Shown here piece by piece: positions 1 to 8,471 of a stretch of 64,000 nucleotides of DNA. The DNA comes from JBCBEX01 sp038528235 (GTDB taxonomy: Bacteria; Bacteroidota; Rhodothermia; Rhodothermales; Rubricoccaceae). Where the stretch lies: assembly GCA_038528235.1 (NCBI GenBank), contig JBCBEX010000006.1, positions 39,417-103,416 on the forward strand, read 5' to 3'. Numbering within the stretch: position 1 is the stretch's first letter; every line of letters starts with the position of its first letter. The position numbers and the translations under genes were made by a program. Below the pieces are notes generated by a model, which worked only from the letters and a program-made list of their open reading frames with translations, was not told where the DNA came from and did no database searches.

Positions 1-543
1 GACCGCTACACGGCGACTAACCCGTTCTACCCGCTCCTGCTCGACGCGCTGCCGCCCAACACGGACGACCTCATCGATGTCGAGGCTGACCCGCTGGTGT
101 CGGTCGTGGGCGAGATCGCCGTCTTCCAGCGGGGCGAGCAACTGCGCTCGCTGCGCGAGGGCGACCGCGTTTACCTGGGCCGCCTGACGAGCGTGAACGC
201 CGAGCGCGCCCGCGTCGTGGCGGACCTCAACAAGGGCGGCCTCCGCGAACGCGTGGAGCTCGACCTGCTCTCGGGCGAGAGCTACAAGCAGGCCATCGGG
301 CGCACGCAGATCGAGACGCTGGGCATGCTGTCGCCCCGGAGCCCGATGCCGCTCCCGGCCCCCGGTACGCCGGAGGCGCGCGCCCTCGGCCTCTACGATG
401 CCACCGAGTTCCCCGACATCTACCCAGCTACGCCTGGAGCCACGCCGGGCGCTGACCCTGCCGCCCCCGCGGTCGCGCCAGGCATGCCCGATGCAGGCAT
501 GCCGACCGTCCCGCCGTCGCCCTCCGCGATGACCGGCAGCTAA
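1..543 (+). CDS. PilP/GspC-like pilus or secretion protein, 5' truncated
   Basis: The frame is open from base 1, so the start lies outside the window and at least 180 residues remain. The visible N-terminal part reads TATNPFYPLLLDALPP, like the RDPF-x-PL segment of PilP-type proteins. It is followed by a small beta-rich domain (VVGEIAVFQRGEQLRSLREG) of the kind seen in PilP and in the HR domain of GspC. The last 75 residues are Pro/Ala/Gly rich and look disordered. The next gene on the same strand, 78 bases on, is a secretin, matching the P-then-Q order of type IV pilus operons. The role as a periplasmic partner of the secretin is inferred from this order and weak motif similarity. A GTG at 97 is an in-frame codon and not the start. 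Confidence 0.55.
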   Translation, partial: DRYTATNPFYPLLLDALPPNTDDLIDVEADPLVSVVGEIAVFQRGEQLRSLREGDRVYLGRLTSVNAERARVVADLNKGGLRERVELDLLSGESYKQAIGRTQIETLGMLSPRSPMPLPAPGTPEARALGLYDATEFPDIYPATPGATPGADPAAPAVAPGMPDAGMPTVPPSPSAMTGS

Positions 544-621
544 GCGCTGCCCAGCCGCGAGATGCCGCCTCCGCCCTTCGACTGCCCCCTGACTGCCTTG
601 CTTTCCCAACCTTCCACAGCC

Positions 622-2019
622 ATGCACCGCGTCCGAATCCCCCTCCTCCTGGCCGCCGCCGCGCTCCTGCTCGCCGGGGGTGACGTGGCCGCCCAGACCC
701 CCGCCAGCGGGGAGCCGCTCAACAGCGTGCAGCGCCCCGTCGGGCCGCCCCAGCCGCGTCAGGCCTACGTCCCGCCCAACCAGGTCGTCTCGTTCCTGCC
801 GACCACGACCATGGACCAGTTCCTGGCCTACATCAACCCCATCTTTGCACGGGTGACGGGCAAGCAGGTGGTCGACCCCGACGGGCGCGTGACTCCCATC
901 GGCGTGCCTGTCTCAGGGATGTTCTTCGTGGACGCCTTCGAGGCCGTGCTGGAAGCGAACGACCTCGCCTACCGCGAGACAGAGCGCTTCTTCGTTGTGG
1001 AGGCGGTCGAAGTCGAGGAAGGCCTGGATGCTACGGGCGCCCTCTCGGCGGCCGCTGGAGCCGAGCTGCCCGCCACGGCGCGCACGCGCGAGATCCGCAT
1101 CGACGCGGTCATCTTCGAGCTGAACGCCAACAAGGCGCGTCAGCAGGGCACCAACTGGAACGTGCTCTTCGGCCAGCAGGGCGGTGGTCAGCAGGGCGGC
1201 GGCCTCGGCAACCAGGCTGGTGGCCAGCAAGGCGGCAACCTCGGCAACAACGCGGTGCCACAGTTCTCGGTCAACACCTCGTTTTTCGAGGCCCTCGATG
1301 CCATCATCAAGGGGCCCGACCGCATGGAGCTAGGCACCCTGACGCGCCTCTTCCGCATCTTTGAGGAGCGCGGCCTTGGCGAGACCGTTGCCACGCCGAG
1401 CGTGACCGTGATGAGCGAGCAGACCGGCTCCATCCAGTCGGGCGTCAACATCCCGATCAACGTCCAGGACTTCCAGGGCAACACCGTCACGCAGTTCGTC
1501 AACACCGGCATCATCGTGAACGTCACCCCGACGCTCATCTCCGACGGCTCCGACGTGGGCGCCGACGGCGAGCCGGTCGAGTTCGTCCACATGGACATTA
1601 CCGTCGAGAAGTCGACGGGCCGGCCGCAGGGCGACCAGATCGCGATCGCCACGAACAACGTGGCCACGCAGCGTACGCTCATCGACGGCGAGATGACGCT
1701 CATCGGCGGCCTCTACTCGACCGAGGAGTCGATTTCCCGCCGTGGGATCCCGATCCTGATGGACATCCCGCTCATCAAGCACGTTTTCTCATTCGAGAAC
1801 AAGTCCTACATCCAGAGCGAACTGCTCGTTGTCCTCCAGGCCACGGTCGAGGAGCCGCTCCGCGCTCGCGCCGAGACAGCCGCCGAGACCCGCGACATCT
1901 ACAACCGAGAGCGCGAGGTCGTCCGCGACCGCCTGAACCGCTTCCGTCCCGGCGAAGGCGACGCGTTCGAGATGATCGAGCGGGAAGACGGCAAGCGTCA
2001 GGACGCCAACGAGGAGTAG
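622..2019 (+). CDS. Secretin (PilQ/GspD-like outer-membrane channel)
   Basis: 465 residues. The ATG at 622 is preferred over 562 because it gives a clean signal peptide (MHRVRIPLLLAAAALLLAGG, cleavage near AQT). Residues about 50-130 form an STN/secretin-N-like domain. Residues about 155-200 carry a Gln/Gly-rich stretch of GQQGGG-type repeats. Residues about 250-420 are the conserved secretin domain, with VATPSVTVMS, TGIIVNVTP, TLIDGEMTLIGGLYS and the typical IPILMDIPLIKHVFS ending. Secretins form the outer-membrane ring of type II secretion and type IV pili. This one is short and lacks multiple N domains. Its partner is the preceding PilP-like gene. Whether it serves pili or secretion cannot be decided here. 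Confidence 0.85.
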   Translation: MHRVRIPLLLAAAALLLAGGDVAAQTPASGEPLNSVQRPVGPPQPRQAYVPPNQVVSFLPTTTMDQFLAYINPIFARVTGKQVVDPDGRVTPIGVPVSGMFFVDAFEAVLEANDLAYRETERFFVVEAVEVEEGLDATGALSAAAGAELPATARTREIRIDAVIFELNANKARQQGTNWNVLFGQQGGGQQGGGLGNQAGGQQGGNLGNNAVPQFSVNTSFFEALDAIIKGPDRMELGTLTRLFRIFEERGLGETVATPSVTVMSEQTGSIQSGVNIPINVQDFQGNTVTQFVNTGIIVNVTPTLISDGSDVGADGEPVEFVHMDITVEKSTGRPQGDQIAIATNNVATQRTLIDGEMTLIGGLYSTEESISRRGIPILMDIPLIKHVFSFENKSYIQSELLVVLQATVEEPLRARAETAAETRDIYNREREVVRDRLNRFRPGEGDAFEMIEREDGKRQDANEE

Positions 2020-2040
2020 CTCCACAGAGGCACACCCTCT

Positions 2041-2099
2041 CAGCCCCGTCGGAGGCGCGCAAGGCGAAGGCCCACGCCACGCGCGCCCCGACGGGGCTG
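2041..2099. terminator. Long hairpin between convergent genes
   Basis: CAGCCCCGTCGG at 2041-2052 pairs perfectly with CCGACGGGGCTG at 2088-2099. An inner GGCGCGC/GCGCGCC stem (2054-2060 with 2081-2087) is offset by one base. It lies between the secretin and the convergent membrane-protein gene, so it probably ends transcription from both sides. There is no U tract. Confidence 0.6.
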
Positions 2100-2133
2100 C
2101 TGTGTGTCTAGCCCTAGCCCTTCAGAGCGAGAC

Positions 2134-3672
2134 CTAGGGGGCGCGGAGCCGAAGGAACGTGCCCCGGGGCAGGGCCTCCCCGAACGCAGGCAACACGGAG
2201 CGGAGGCGTGACTCGGCCTCCGGCGTACGTGCATAGAACGTGACGGTATTGTGGGGGACCACGCTCGGCGCGTGGCTCAGCTGCAGGTCCGCGACCGGCA
2301 CCCACGACACGGGCAGGGCCGCGAAGCTCGGCGCGTAGAGCATCGCCGCCTCGACGCTGTGCTGCATAGCAAGGGCGTCCATCCAACTCGGGTCAGGGTT
2401 GTCCGCCTCCGCAAGCGCGGTCGGTGAGGCGAGGCCCCAGAGGTCGAGCACGAAGCGGTCGTTCTCGAAGGCGACGCGGCCGATGTCGTTCACCGCGATT
2501 GGGGCCTGCCAGTGGTCGGCCACGAAGCGGTGCATTTGGACGTGCTGCTCGTAGATGTCGCGGCTGGCGTCCGGGACGAAAGCGATGAGGCTTCCATGCC
2601 GGACCGTGAGCGCCGCCGCAGCGAGCACAAGGACGAGGGCATACCCCCAACGTCGGCGCGGCTGTGAGGCGGGCGGGCGGAGCACCAGCAGCGCCACGAA
2701 GAGGCCAGCCACGACGTAGATCTCGTAGCGCGCAAACCACCCCAGGCGGCCGGCCCCGAGGTGGAGTGCAGCTGTGGCGAGCGCCACGCCACCGAGCCCG
2801 AGCATACGGCGGGGGACATCGCGCCGCGCCGCCAGGACGAGGGCCCCGCCGACCGTCGCGGTGAGCAGGACGAGGAACCACCCGGTCGGCAGCGCCAGGT
2901 TCGCTAGGAGAGCCGGGGTGCTGTCGGCGGAGGTCTTGGCAAGCACGGACGTGGGCAAGAGCGGCAAGCCCAGCGTCGCCAGAAATCCGGAGAAGGCGGC
3001 GAGCCCGACCGCTACGCCGCCGAGCGCGCCCAACGCTGCGCGCCAAAGCCCGAGTGCGACGAGGTAGCCACACGCGGGGACAGTGAGCGCGAGGTTTTCG
3101 TAGCGCACGAGCGGCCCGATGGCGAGCGCCACCAGGAGCGGCCACGAGGGGACGTCACCGCGAGCCACCTGGACTAGCCCGAGCCAGGCTAGCAGGGTCA
3201 GGCCAACCTGGAGCACGTGCTCCATGCCGATGAGCGCCAGCGCAGGGAGGTTGAGCACGAGCACCGCGCCCAGCGCCGCCAGCATGCCTAGAGCCGGTCT
3301 ATTGACATCCTCGACCACGGCGTCACCGAGGCGGAGGGCCAGCGTCAGCGCCCACACGCCCAGCACTGCGTTCAGGGCGAGCGCGATCCACCCGCCCGCG
3401 CCGAGCGCCAGCCCGAGCGCCAGCAGTCCTGGCCACACCACGCTCGACGCGGGCGACGACGGCTCCGCGAGGTTGAGGCCATAGTGCCCCTGCGTCAAGT
3501 TCTCGGCGACGGCGAGGTGGATGTAGGGGTCGTCGAGGGGATAGACGAAATCGCCGTCCGTGACTGTCAGAACGGTCGCGTAGGCCCACGCGGTGAGTCC
3601 AAGGAAGAAGAAGGGGGCAGGTCCGGCGCGGAGGAAAGAACGAGTCCAGCCACGACGAGGGCGCTCCGTCAT
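2134..3672 (-). CDS. Polytopic membrane protein, GT-C glycosyltransferase-like
   Basis: 512 residues with about ten hydrophobic segments. After the first membrane segment comes PLDDPYIHLAVAENL, an Asp-Asp motif in the first extracytoplasmic loop. It resembles the acidic loop of GT-C glycosyltransferases, which use lipid-linked sugar donors. The C-terminal 120 residues are soluble and extracytoplasmic (NDIGRVAFENDRF-like). The gene starts inside the stop of the AI-2E gene (ATGA overlap at 3669-3672), so the two are translationally coupled. GT-C membership is an inference from topology and the DD motif; an unassigned membrane protein is the alternative. Confidence 0.5.
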   Translation of the reverse strand: MTERPRRGWTRSFLRAGPAPFFFLGLTAWAYATVLTVTDGDFVYPLDDPYIHLAVAENLTQGHYGLNLAEPSSPASSVVWPGLLALGLALGAGGWIALALNAVLGVWALTLALRLGDAVVEDVNRPALGMLAALGAVLVLNLPALALIGMEHVLQVGLTLLAWLGLVQVARGDVPSWPLLVALAIGPLVRYENLALTVPACGYLVALGLWRAALGALGGVAVGLAAFSGFLATLGLPLLPTSVLAKTSADSTPALLANLALPTGWFLVLLTATVGGALVLAARRDVPRRMLGLGGVALATAALHLGAGRLGWFARYEIYVVAGLFVALLVLRPPASQPRRRWGYALVLVLAAAALTVRHGSLIAFVPDASRDIYEQHVQMHRFVADHWQAPIAVNDIGRVAFENDRFVLDLWGLASPTALAEADNPDPSWMDALAMQHSVEAAMLYAPSFAALPVSWVPVADLQLSHAPSVVPHNTVTFYARTPEAESRLRSVLPAFGEALPRGTFLRLRAP

Positions 3673-5126
3673 GAGGCCGGAGGCTGGCGACGTAGGACCG
3701 CAGCGCTCGGGCGTGGAGCGTCCGGCAGGGGGATGGGGCGAATTACCGCAGCGTCAGGGGAACGTCGGGGCGGTGGCAGCTCGGCAGGCGTGGCGGTGAA
3801 GGGGAGCGTGCCTCTCGGGACGTCAAACTGGGTGCGACTTGGACGCGGCGCGAAGGCAGAGGGCGGAGACCCCAGCGACGCACTCGAAGCGGTTGGCGAT
3901 GCAGGGCGAGCCGAAGAGGGCGCGTCGGCAGTCGGCGGTGGGGGAGCAGGTCGAGGCGGTGGCGGGCCCGACGGCGGTGGCGAGCCCGACGGCGGTGGCG
4001 GATCGGACGGCGGTGCTGCGGCTGGAGGCGTTGAGCCCGGTGCAGACGGCGGCGTGCCAGAAGGAGGGAGGTCGTCCACGGAGCCGTACTCCTCGACGAA
4101 CATCTCCCAGACGGACAGGAACAGCGCGGCAATCACCGGCCCGATCACGACGCCAGACAGCCCAAACGCGGCTAGCCCGCCCAGCGTCGAGAGTAGGATC
4201 AGGTAGTCCGGCATCTCCGTGTCGCGGCCCACGAGAATGGGCCGAAGCACGTTGTCGGCCATCCCGATGATGAGCACGCCTACCCCGACGACGATGCCCG
4301 CAGCGACATACTGGCCGCCCGCGGCGAGCAGGATCGCGGCGGGAACCCACACCAGCGCCGGGCCGACCGCCGGCAGCAGCGAGGCGAGTGCCATCACCAC
4401 GCCCCAGAGCACCGGCGCAGGCAACCCGAGTGCAGCGAACAGGATGCCGCCGATCGTGCCCTGCACGACGCCGACCACCACGGTGCCCTTGATTGTGGCG
4501 CGCGACACGTCGGCGAATTTGCGGAAGAGCCGCCGCTCGCGGTCGTCGCCCAGCGGCAGCGCCCGGACGAGGCCTGCCGTGAGACGCTGGGCGTCCTTCA
4601 GGAAGAAGAACAGCAAGTAGAGCATCAGCCCGAAGAGCACTGCAAAGGTGACCGTGCCCTGCCCGAACTCGACCGCGCGGTTGGCTGCCGCCTGGCTCAC
4701 CGTGAGCGCCGCGTCGGACAGCCCCGCCTTCACCCGCTCGAAGTCGACGCCCGCCTGGTCGAGGTAGCCCGCCACCACCGGCAGCGCCTCCTCGAAGCGG
4801 CGGATCGGCTCCTGCAGGTCGAACTCGCCAGCCGCAAGCCGCCGGTAGAGGTTGGCGGCCTCTTGCGCCACGGCCGCCCCGATGGCGAAGAGCGGGAGGA
4901 TCACCGCACCTAGGATCACGAGCAGCGTCAGCACCGCCGCAATCCCCGCGCGGCCGCCGAAGGCGCGCACGAGCCGCCATTGGAGCGGGTAGAACAGCAC
5001 CGCCAGCACCGCCGCCCAGAAGACGGGCTGCAGGAAGTCCAGGATCAGGCCCAGAAAGGCGAGCGTGACGAGCACGAGCAGCGTCAGAAACGCGCCGTGC
5101 CGGATCGATTGGGTCCGCATGGACAT
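3669..5126 (-). CDS. AI-2E family transporter with Pro-rich tail
   Basis: 485 residues from the ATG at 5126. An upstream ATG at 5201 would add a charged, non-hydrophobic leader. The first 350 residues match the AI-2E/TqsA/YtgC-like family: hydrophobic segments near residues 10-70, a soluble linker (residues about 85-150), then VVGVVQGTIGGILFA, ALASLLPAVGPALVWVP and the late MADNVLRPILVGRDTEMPDYL signature. The family includes autoinducer-2 exporters and Na+/H+ antiporters, so the substrate is open. Unusually, about 130 extra residues follow, rich in Pro, Ser and Ala with PPPSGSPPPSG-type repeats coded by GC-rich tandem DNA at about 3958-4015. The stop overlaps the start of the next gene. Confidence 0.8.
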   Translation of the reverse strand: MSMRTQSIRHGAFLTLLVLVTLAFLGLILDFLQPVFWAAVLAVLFYPLQWRLVRAFGGRAGIAAVLTLLVILGAVILPLFAIGAAVAQEAANLYRRLAAGEFDLQEPIRRFEEALPVVAGYLDQAGVDFERVKAGLSDAALTVSQAAANRAVEFGQGTVTFAVLFGLMLYLLFFFLKDAQRLTAGLVRALPLGDDRERRLFRKFADVSRATIKGTVVVGVVQGTIGGILFAALGLPAPVLWGVVMALASLLPAVGPALVWVPAAILLAAGGQYVAAGIVVGVGVLIIGMADNVLRPILVGRDTEMPDYLILLSTLGGLAAFGLSGVVIGPVIAALFLSVWEMFVEEYGSVDDLPPSGTPPSAPGSTPPAAAPPSDPPPPSGSPPPSGPPPPRPAPPPPTADAPSSARPASPTASSASLGSPPSAFAPRPSRTQFDVPRGTLPFTATPAELPPPRRSPDAAVIRPIPLPDAPRPSAAVLRRQPPAS

Positions 5127-5247
5127 TGCGGGCAGTGGAGGGAAACGAGTAGGGAGCGGCCGTAGGAATGCACAACGGTGCCGCTTCCGAAGAAACGACA
5201 CCGTTGCAGGAAAGGTCGGCCAATCGCCGGGGAATCGCGGGGCTGGC

Positions 5248-5757
5248 TCAGAACGTCACGTCGAACGAGCCGCTCGAAATCTGGATCTGATCGCCTGCAT
5301 TGTTGCGTACGGTGACTGAGAACGTGCCGGTAGCTGCCGATCCACTTAAAGCAGTCACGTTGACTGAGCCTGAGATCGCCGTATAGGCATCGTTCGGATC
5401 AAAGTTGGCACCCGTTTCGGAATAGGTGACCACGGCGCCAAGGACGCCTACCGAGAACTGACCGACGGCTGCGTTTGTGAGCACGATGGAGAGGAATTCC
5501 TGATCTGAGTTGCCTGTCTGGCCAAAGTTTTCGATGCCGGTGAGATTGAACACGCCGCTGGTGTTCACAACCTGAATGCACGCGGCGTCGAAGCTGCTGC
5601 CACCGGCTTGCGCCGTGAACGTCCCTGAGGCTGCGTTGGGGCAGTTAGCATTACTGCCGTCGCCGTCACCGTCGTCCGAGGAGTCGCAGCCAGCGAGGGG
5701 CAGGGCGACGAAGGCGAGCAGGAGTGCGTAGAGGGTGGAGAAGCGGAAGGGAAGCAT
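5248..5757 (-). CDS. Small secreted lipoprotein of unknown function
   Basis: 169 residues from the ATG at 5757, chosen because it starts the signal peptide (MLPFRFSTLYALLLAFVALP) with lipobox LAGC. The Cys is followed by an acidic linker (DSSDDGDGDGS). The mature domain is about 140 residues, beta-rich, with two Cys and Gly/Ser/Thr-rich strands. It resembles the calycin-like or DUF6252-like small lipoproteins of Bacteroidota, which is a weak match by eye. No catalytic motif is visible. It is monocistronic as far as can be seen. Confidence 0.6.
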   Translation of the reverse strand: MLPFRFSTLYALLLAFVALPLAGCDSSDDGDGDGSNANCPNAASGTFTAQAGGSSFDAACIQVVNTSGVFNLTGIENFGQTGNSDQEFLSIVLTNAAVGQFSVGVLGAVVTYSETGANFDPNDAYTAISGSVNVTALSGSAATGTFSVTVRNNAGDQIQISSGSFDVTF

Positions 5758-6064
5758 GGGAGCGAAGGCTAGTCGAAGGGAGCACCCGGCGCGGCTGCAC
5801 GCCAAACCAGGTCGTGTCCCATGCTAGCCGTCCCACGTCCCCGCGCACCATCCCCGGTTGCGGTGATTTCGGACGTGCGAGCGACGAACGGCGAGCGACG
5901 AATTCGCTTGCGAAAGCTTCATCGCCCATCGCCCAAGTGTTACTTCAAAGGATGTCTGACGGGGTTGCTGGACATGTTGCGTGTTGGCCTCGATCTGATA
6001 CGAAATACGCAACACGCACCACCTGCTGAGACGCCAAACCTGCCAGAATTGGCATGAAGCAGCA
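5758..6064. other. Gene-free stretch with two hairpins and a short repeat
   Basis: No convincing gene. TGCCA/TGGCA (6041-6054, 4-nt loop) sits just after the stop of the minus-strand guanylyltransferase gene. TGTTGCGT/ACGCAACA (5975-5982 with 6007-6014) lies a little further on. Either could help end that transcript. CGACGAATTCGCTTG at 5896-5910 recurs exactly at 63889-63903. Confidence 0.4.
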
Positions 6065-7147
6065 CTACACGAACTCGTCCATGCGGTGCGCGCCGAGGTA
6101 GTCGACGATGTGCTTCACCTGCTGCGTCGCGTCGAGGTTGCAGACGAGGATCGCGTCGTCGGTGTCCACGACGGCGAGGTCGCGCACGCCTACGAGCACC
6201 ACGAGGCGGTCGGCAGACCGGGCGTAGCAGCGGCTCGAATTGTGGGCGATCACGTCGCCGTCGGTGGCGTTGCCCGCGTCGTCTTTGGCCGAGCGCTCGT
6301 AGACCGCGCGCCAGTCGCCCACGTCGCTCCAGCCAAAGCTGCCGGGCACCACGTGCACGTCGTCGGCGCGCTCCATGATGCCATAGTCGATGGAGATTTT
6401 GGGGCTACGCTCGTACGCGTCGCGGACCTGGTCCTCGGTGGTGTCAGCCGGGGTGCCGATCCCAGCGAAGCAGGCGTGGACCTCTGGGAGGTGCTGCGCC
6501 ATCGACGCGAGGATGGAGTCGGCCCGCCAGATGAACATGCCCGAGTTCCAGAGGAAGTCGCCCGAGTCGAGGAAGCGCTCGGCGGTGGAGAGGTCGGGTT
6601 TCTCCGCAAAGGTCTTGACCGGGAAGGCCTGCGGCCCGGCTGCGCCGTCGCCGCCCGCGGACTGCGTGGTGTCGTACTGGATGTAGCCGTAGCCCGTCTC
6701 GGGGTGCGTCGGCTCGATGCCGATGGTGACGAGCGCGCCGGGCGTCTGGGCCTTCGCGACGGCGGCGTCGAGGACGGCGTGGAAGCGGGCGGGCTTGTCG
6801 ATGAGGTGGTCGGCGGGGAGCACCACCATCGTCGCGTCGGGGTCGAGCGCGCGGATCGTCGCGGCGGCAAAGGCGATGCACGGGGCCGTGTTGCGCGCGA
6901 TGGGCTCGGCGAGGATGTTCTCGGGCGGGACGGCCGGGAGGTGCTCGCGCGTCTGCTCGACGTACTTCGTGTTGGTGACCACGAACACGCGCTCGGCGGG
7001 GATCATCGGCTGGAGGCGCGCGAACGTGTTCTGGATCATCGACGAGGCGCCGAAGACGTCGAGGAACTGCTTGGGTTGGGCCTGGCGGCTGCGTGGCCAG
7101 AAGCGGCTACCGACGCCGCCAGCCATGATCACGGCATAGAGGGACAT
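6065..7147 (-). CDS. manC: Mannose-1-phosphate guanylyltransferase
   Basis: 360 residues from the ATG at 7147; the frame stays open further upstream but loses all similarity there. It makes GDP-mannose from GTP and mannose-1-phosphate in the cytoplasm for polysaccharide and glycoprotein synthesis. Residues 7-26 hold the nucleotidyltransferase signature (MAGGVGSRFWPRSRQAQPKQ). Further on are ILAEPIARNTAPC, VVLPADHLI, TFAEKPD, NSGMFIWRADS and the late GSFGWSDVGDW. There is no type II PMI cupin domain, so it is the short monofunctional form. The divergent glycosyltransferase 110 bp away may use the product or a related sugar. Confidence 0.9.
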   Translation of the reverse strand: MSLYAVIMAGGVGSRFWPRSRQAQPKQFLDVFGASSMIQNTFARLQPMIPAERVFVVTNTKYVEQTREHLPAVPPENILAEPIARNTAPCIAFAAATIRALDPDATMVVLPADHLIDKPARFHAVLDAAVAKAQTPGALVTIGIEPTHPETGYGYIQYDTTQSAGGDGAAGPQAFPVKTFAEKPDLSTAERFLDSGDFLWNSGMFIWRADSILASMAQHLPEVHACFAGIGTPADTTEDQVRDAYERSPKISIDYGIMERADDVHVVPGSFGWSDVGDWRAVYERSAKDDAGNATDGDVIAHNSSRCYARSADRLVVLVGVRDLAVVDTDDAILVCNLDATQQVKHIVDYLGAHRMDEFV

Positions 7148-7256
7148 GAACGAGGAGGGTTGTGTGCGAGGGGGGTAGGGGGCGGAGAAACGGACACGCA
7201 GCAAAACGGCTAAACTGCATGACTGCCGCACCGCCGCCCTGAAGATAGCCGACCTC

Positions 7257-8432
7257 GTGGCCGACCATTTGCCAGACCTAGCTGCATCGCGCCCGGTCGT
7301 GCACGTCACGACGGTGCACCCGCTGCGTGACCCGCGCATTGCCGCAAAAGCGGTGCCGAGCCTACGTGCGGCCGGGTTTGATGCACGGCTCATGGCGCGG
7401 CACACGCACTCGGAAACGATCCGCATGCGCGTCGCGGGTGGCGTGGCCGATGTGCCGGTCGTGGCGCTGCCGACCGCCGGTGGGGCAGGAGGCCGCCCTT
7501 CGTCGATGGAGCGGGTGCTCGTGCAGCGCACCGTGTGGCAGAAGCTCGAAGCGCTCCGGCCTGCGCTCGTCCACCTCCACGACCCCGAACTACTCCCGCT
7601 CGGGTGGCGCGTGCAGCGCCGCCTGGGCGCGCGCGTCGTCTACGACCGCCACGAGGCCTACGACCGTCGGCCCGGTCCCGCTGGGCGTGCTCTGGCCCGC
7701 CTGGAGCGCTGGGCGTTCGGCTGGCTTGACCGCACGGTGATTGCCGAGGCGTCGTACGCCGCTGCGCTGCCGCTCGGTACGCCGCGTACGCTCGTCCGCA
7801 ACTACGCGCTGGCACCGGCCACGCTGCCCCTGCCGAAGACATTGCCGGCCGGCGAGACGCCGTTGCGTCTGGTGTATGCGGGGACGGTCTCCGAAGCACG
7901 TGGCCTCACGACGATGCTCACGGCGCTGCGCCTCGCCCTCGACGCGGGCCATGACTGGCACCTCACGCTTGTCGGGCGCGCCCCGCTCGCAGCAGAGCGT
8001 ACCCGCGCCGAGGCGTTTCTGCGCGCCCACGCGCTGCACGACCACGTCACGCTCGATGGCTGGTCCGCGTTCGTGCCGCCTGAGGCGATGGCCCCGCATC
8101 TCGCCGCAGCCCACGTCGGGCTGTGCATGCTCACACCGCACCCGAACTACGTGGGCTCGATGCCGACGAAGCTCTACGACTACCTCCAGCATGCGCTCCC
8201 GTTCGTCTGCTCGGACGTTCCGCTGTGGCACGACTTCGCCACCGACACCCGCGCCGGGCTCACGTGTCGTCCCGATGACCCCGCCGCGCTCGTCCGCGCC
8301 ATCGCGCGGCTCACGGGCGACGCCTACGCCCACCACACGACCGCCGCCGTCGAGGCTGCGCGGCAGTATCGCTGGGAGACAGAAGCCACGAAGCTCGTCG
8401 CGCTCTACCGCGATCTGCTCGCAACTGGCTGA
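7257..8432 (+). CDS. GT4-family glycosyltransferase
   Basis: 391 residues from a GTG start. It has the GT-B two-domain layout. The N-terminal domain carries VVHVTTVHPLRDPRIAAKA and LVHLHDPELLPLGW. The C-terminal domain carries LRLVYAGTVSEARGLTTML, HVTLDGW, and GSMPTKLYDYLQHALPFVCSD, where the P-x-K-x-x-Y pattern stands in place of the usual EGFG nucleotide-sugar site. It probably transfers a sugar from an NDP-sugar to a cell-surface glycan. It shares a 110-bp divergent promoter region with the GDP-mannose enzyme, which hints at a mannose-type donor. Acceptor and donor are not determined. Confidence 0.8.
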   Translation: MADHLPDLAASRPVVHVTTVHPLRDPRIAAKAVPSLRAAGFDARLMARHTHSETIRMRVAGGVADVPVVALPTAGGAGGRPSSMERVLVQRTVWQKLEALRPALVHLHDPELLPLGWRVQRRLGARVVYDRHEAYDRRPGPAGRALARLERWAFGWLDRTVIAEASYAAALPLGTPRTLVRNYALAPATLPLPKTLPAGETPLRLVYAGTVSEARGLTTMLTALRLALDAGHDWHLTLVGRAPLAAERTRAEAFLRAHALHDHVTLDGWSAFVPPEAMAPHLAAAHVGLCMLTPHPNYVGSMPTKLYDYLQHALPFVCSDVPLWHDFATDTRAGLTCRPDDPAALVRAIARLTGDAYAHHTTAAVEAARQYRWETEATKLVALYRDLLATG

Positions 8433-8445
8433 GGCGAGGACCGGC

Positions 8446-8471
8446 CGAGTCTACCGCACGAGTCTACCGCA
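8446..8471. repeat. 13-bp tandem duplication over a stop codon
   Basis: Two exact copies of CGAGTCTACCGCA (8446-8458, 8459-8471), followed by the start of a third. The second copy contains the stop codon and last residues of the minus-strand T9SS protease gene, so the duplication looks like recent slippage at that gene's end. Confidence 0.85.
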
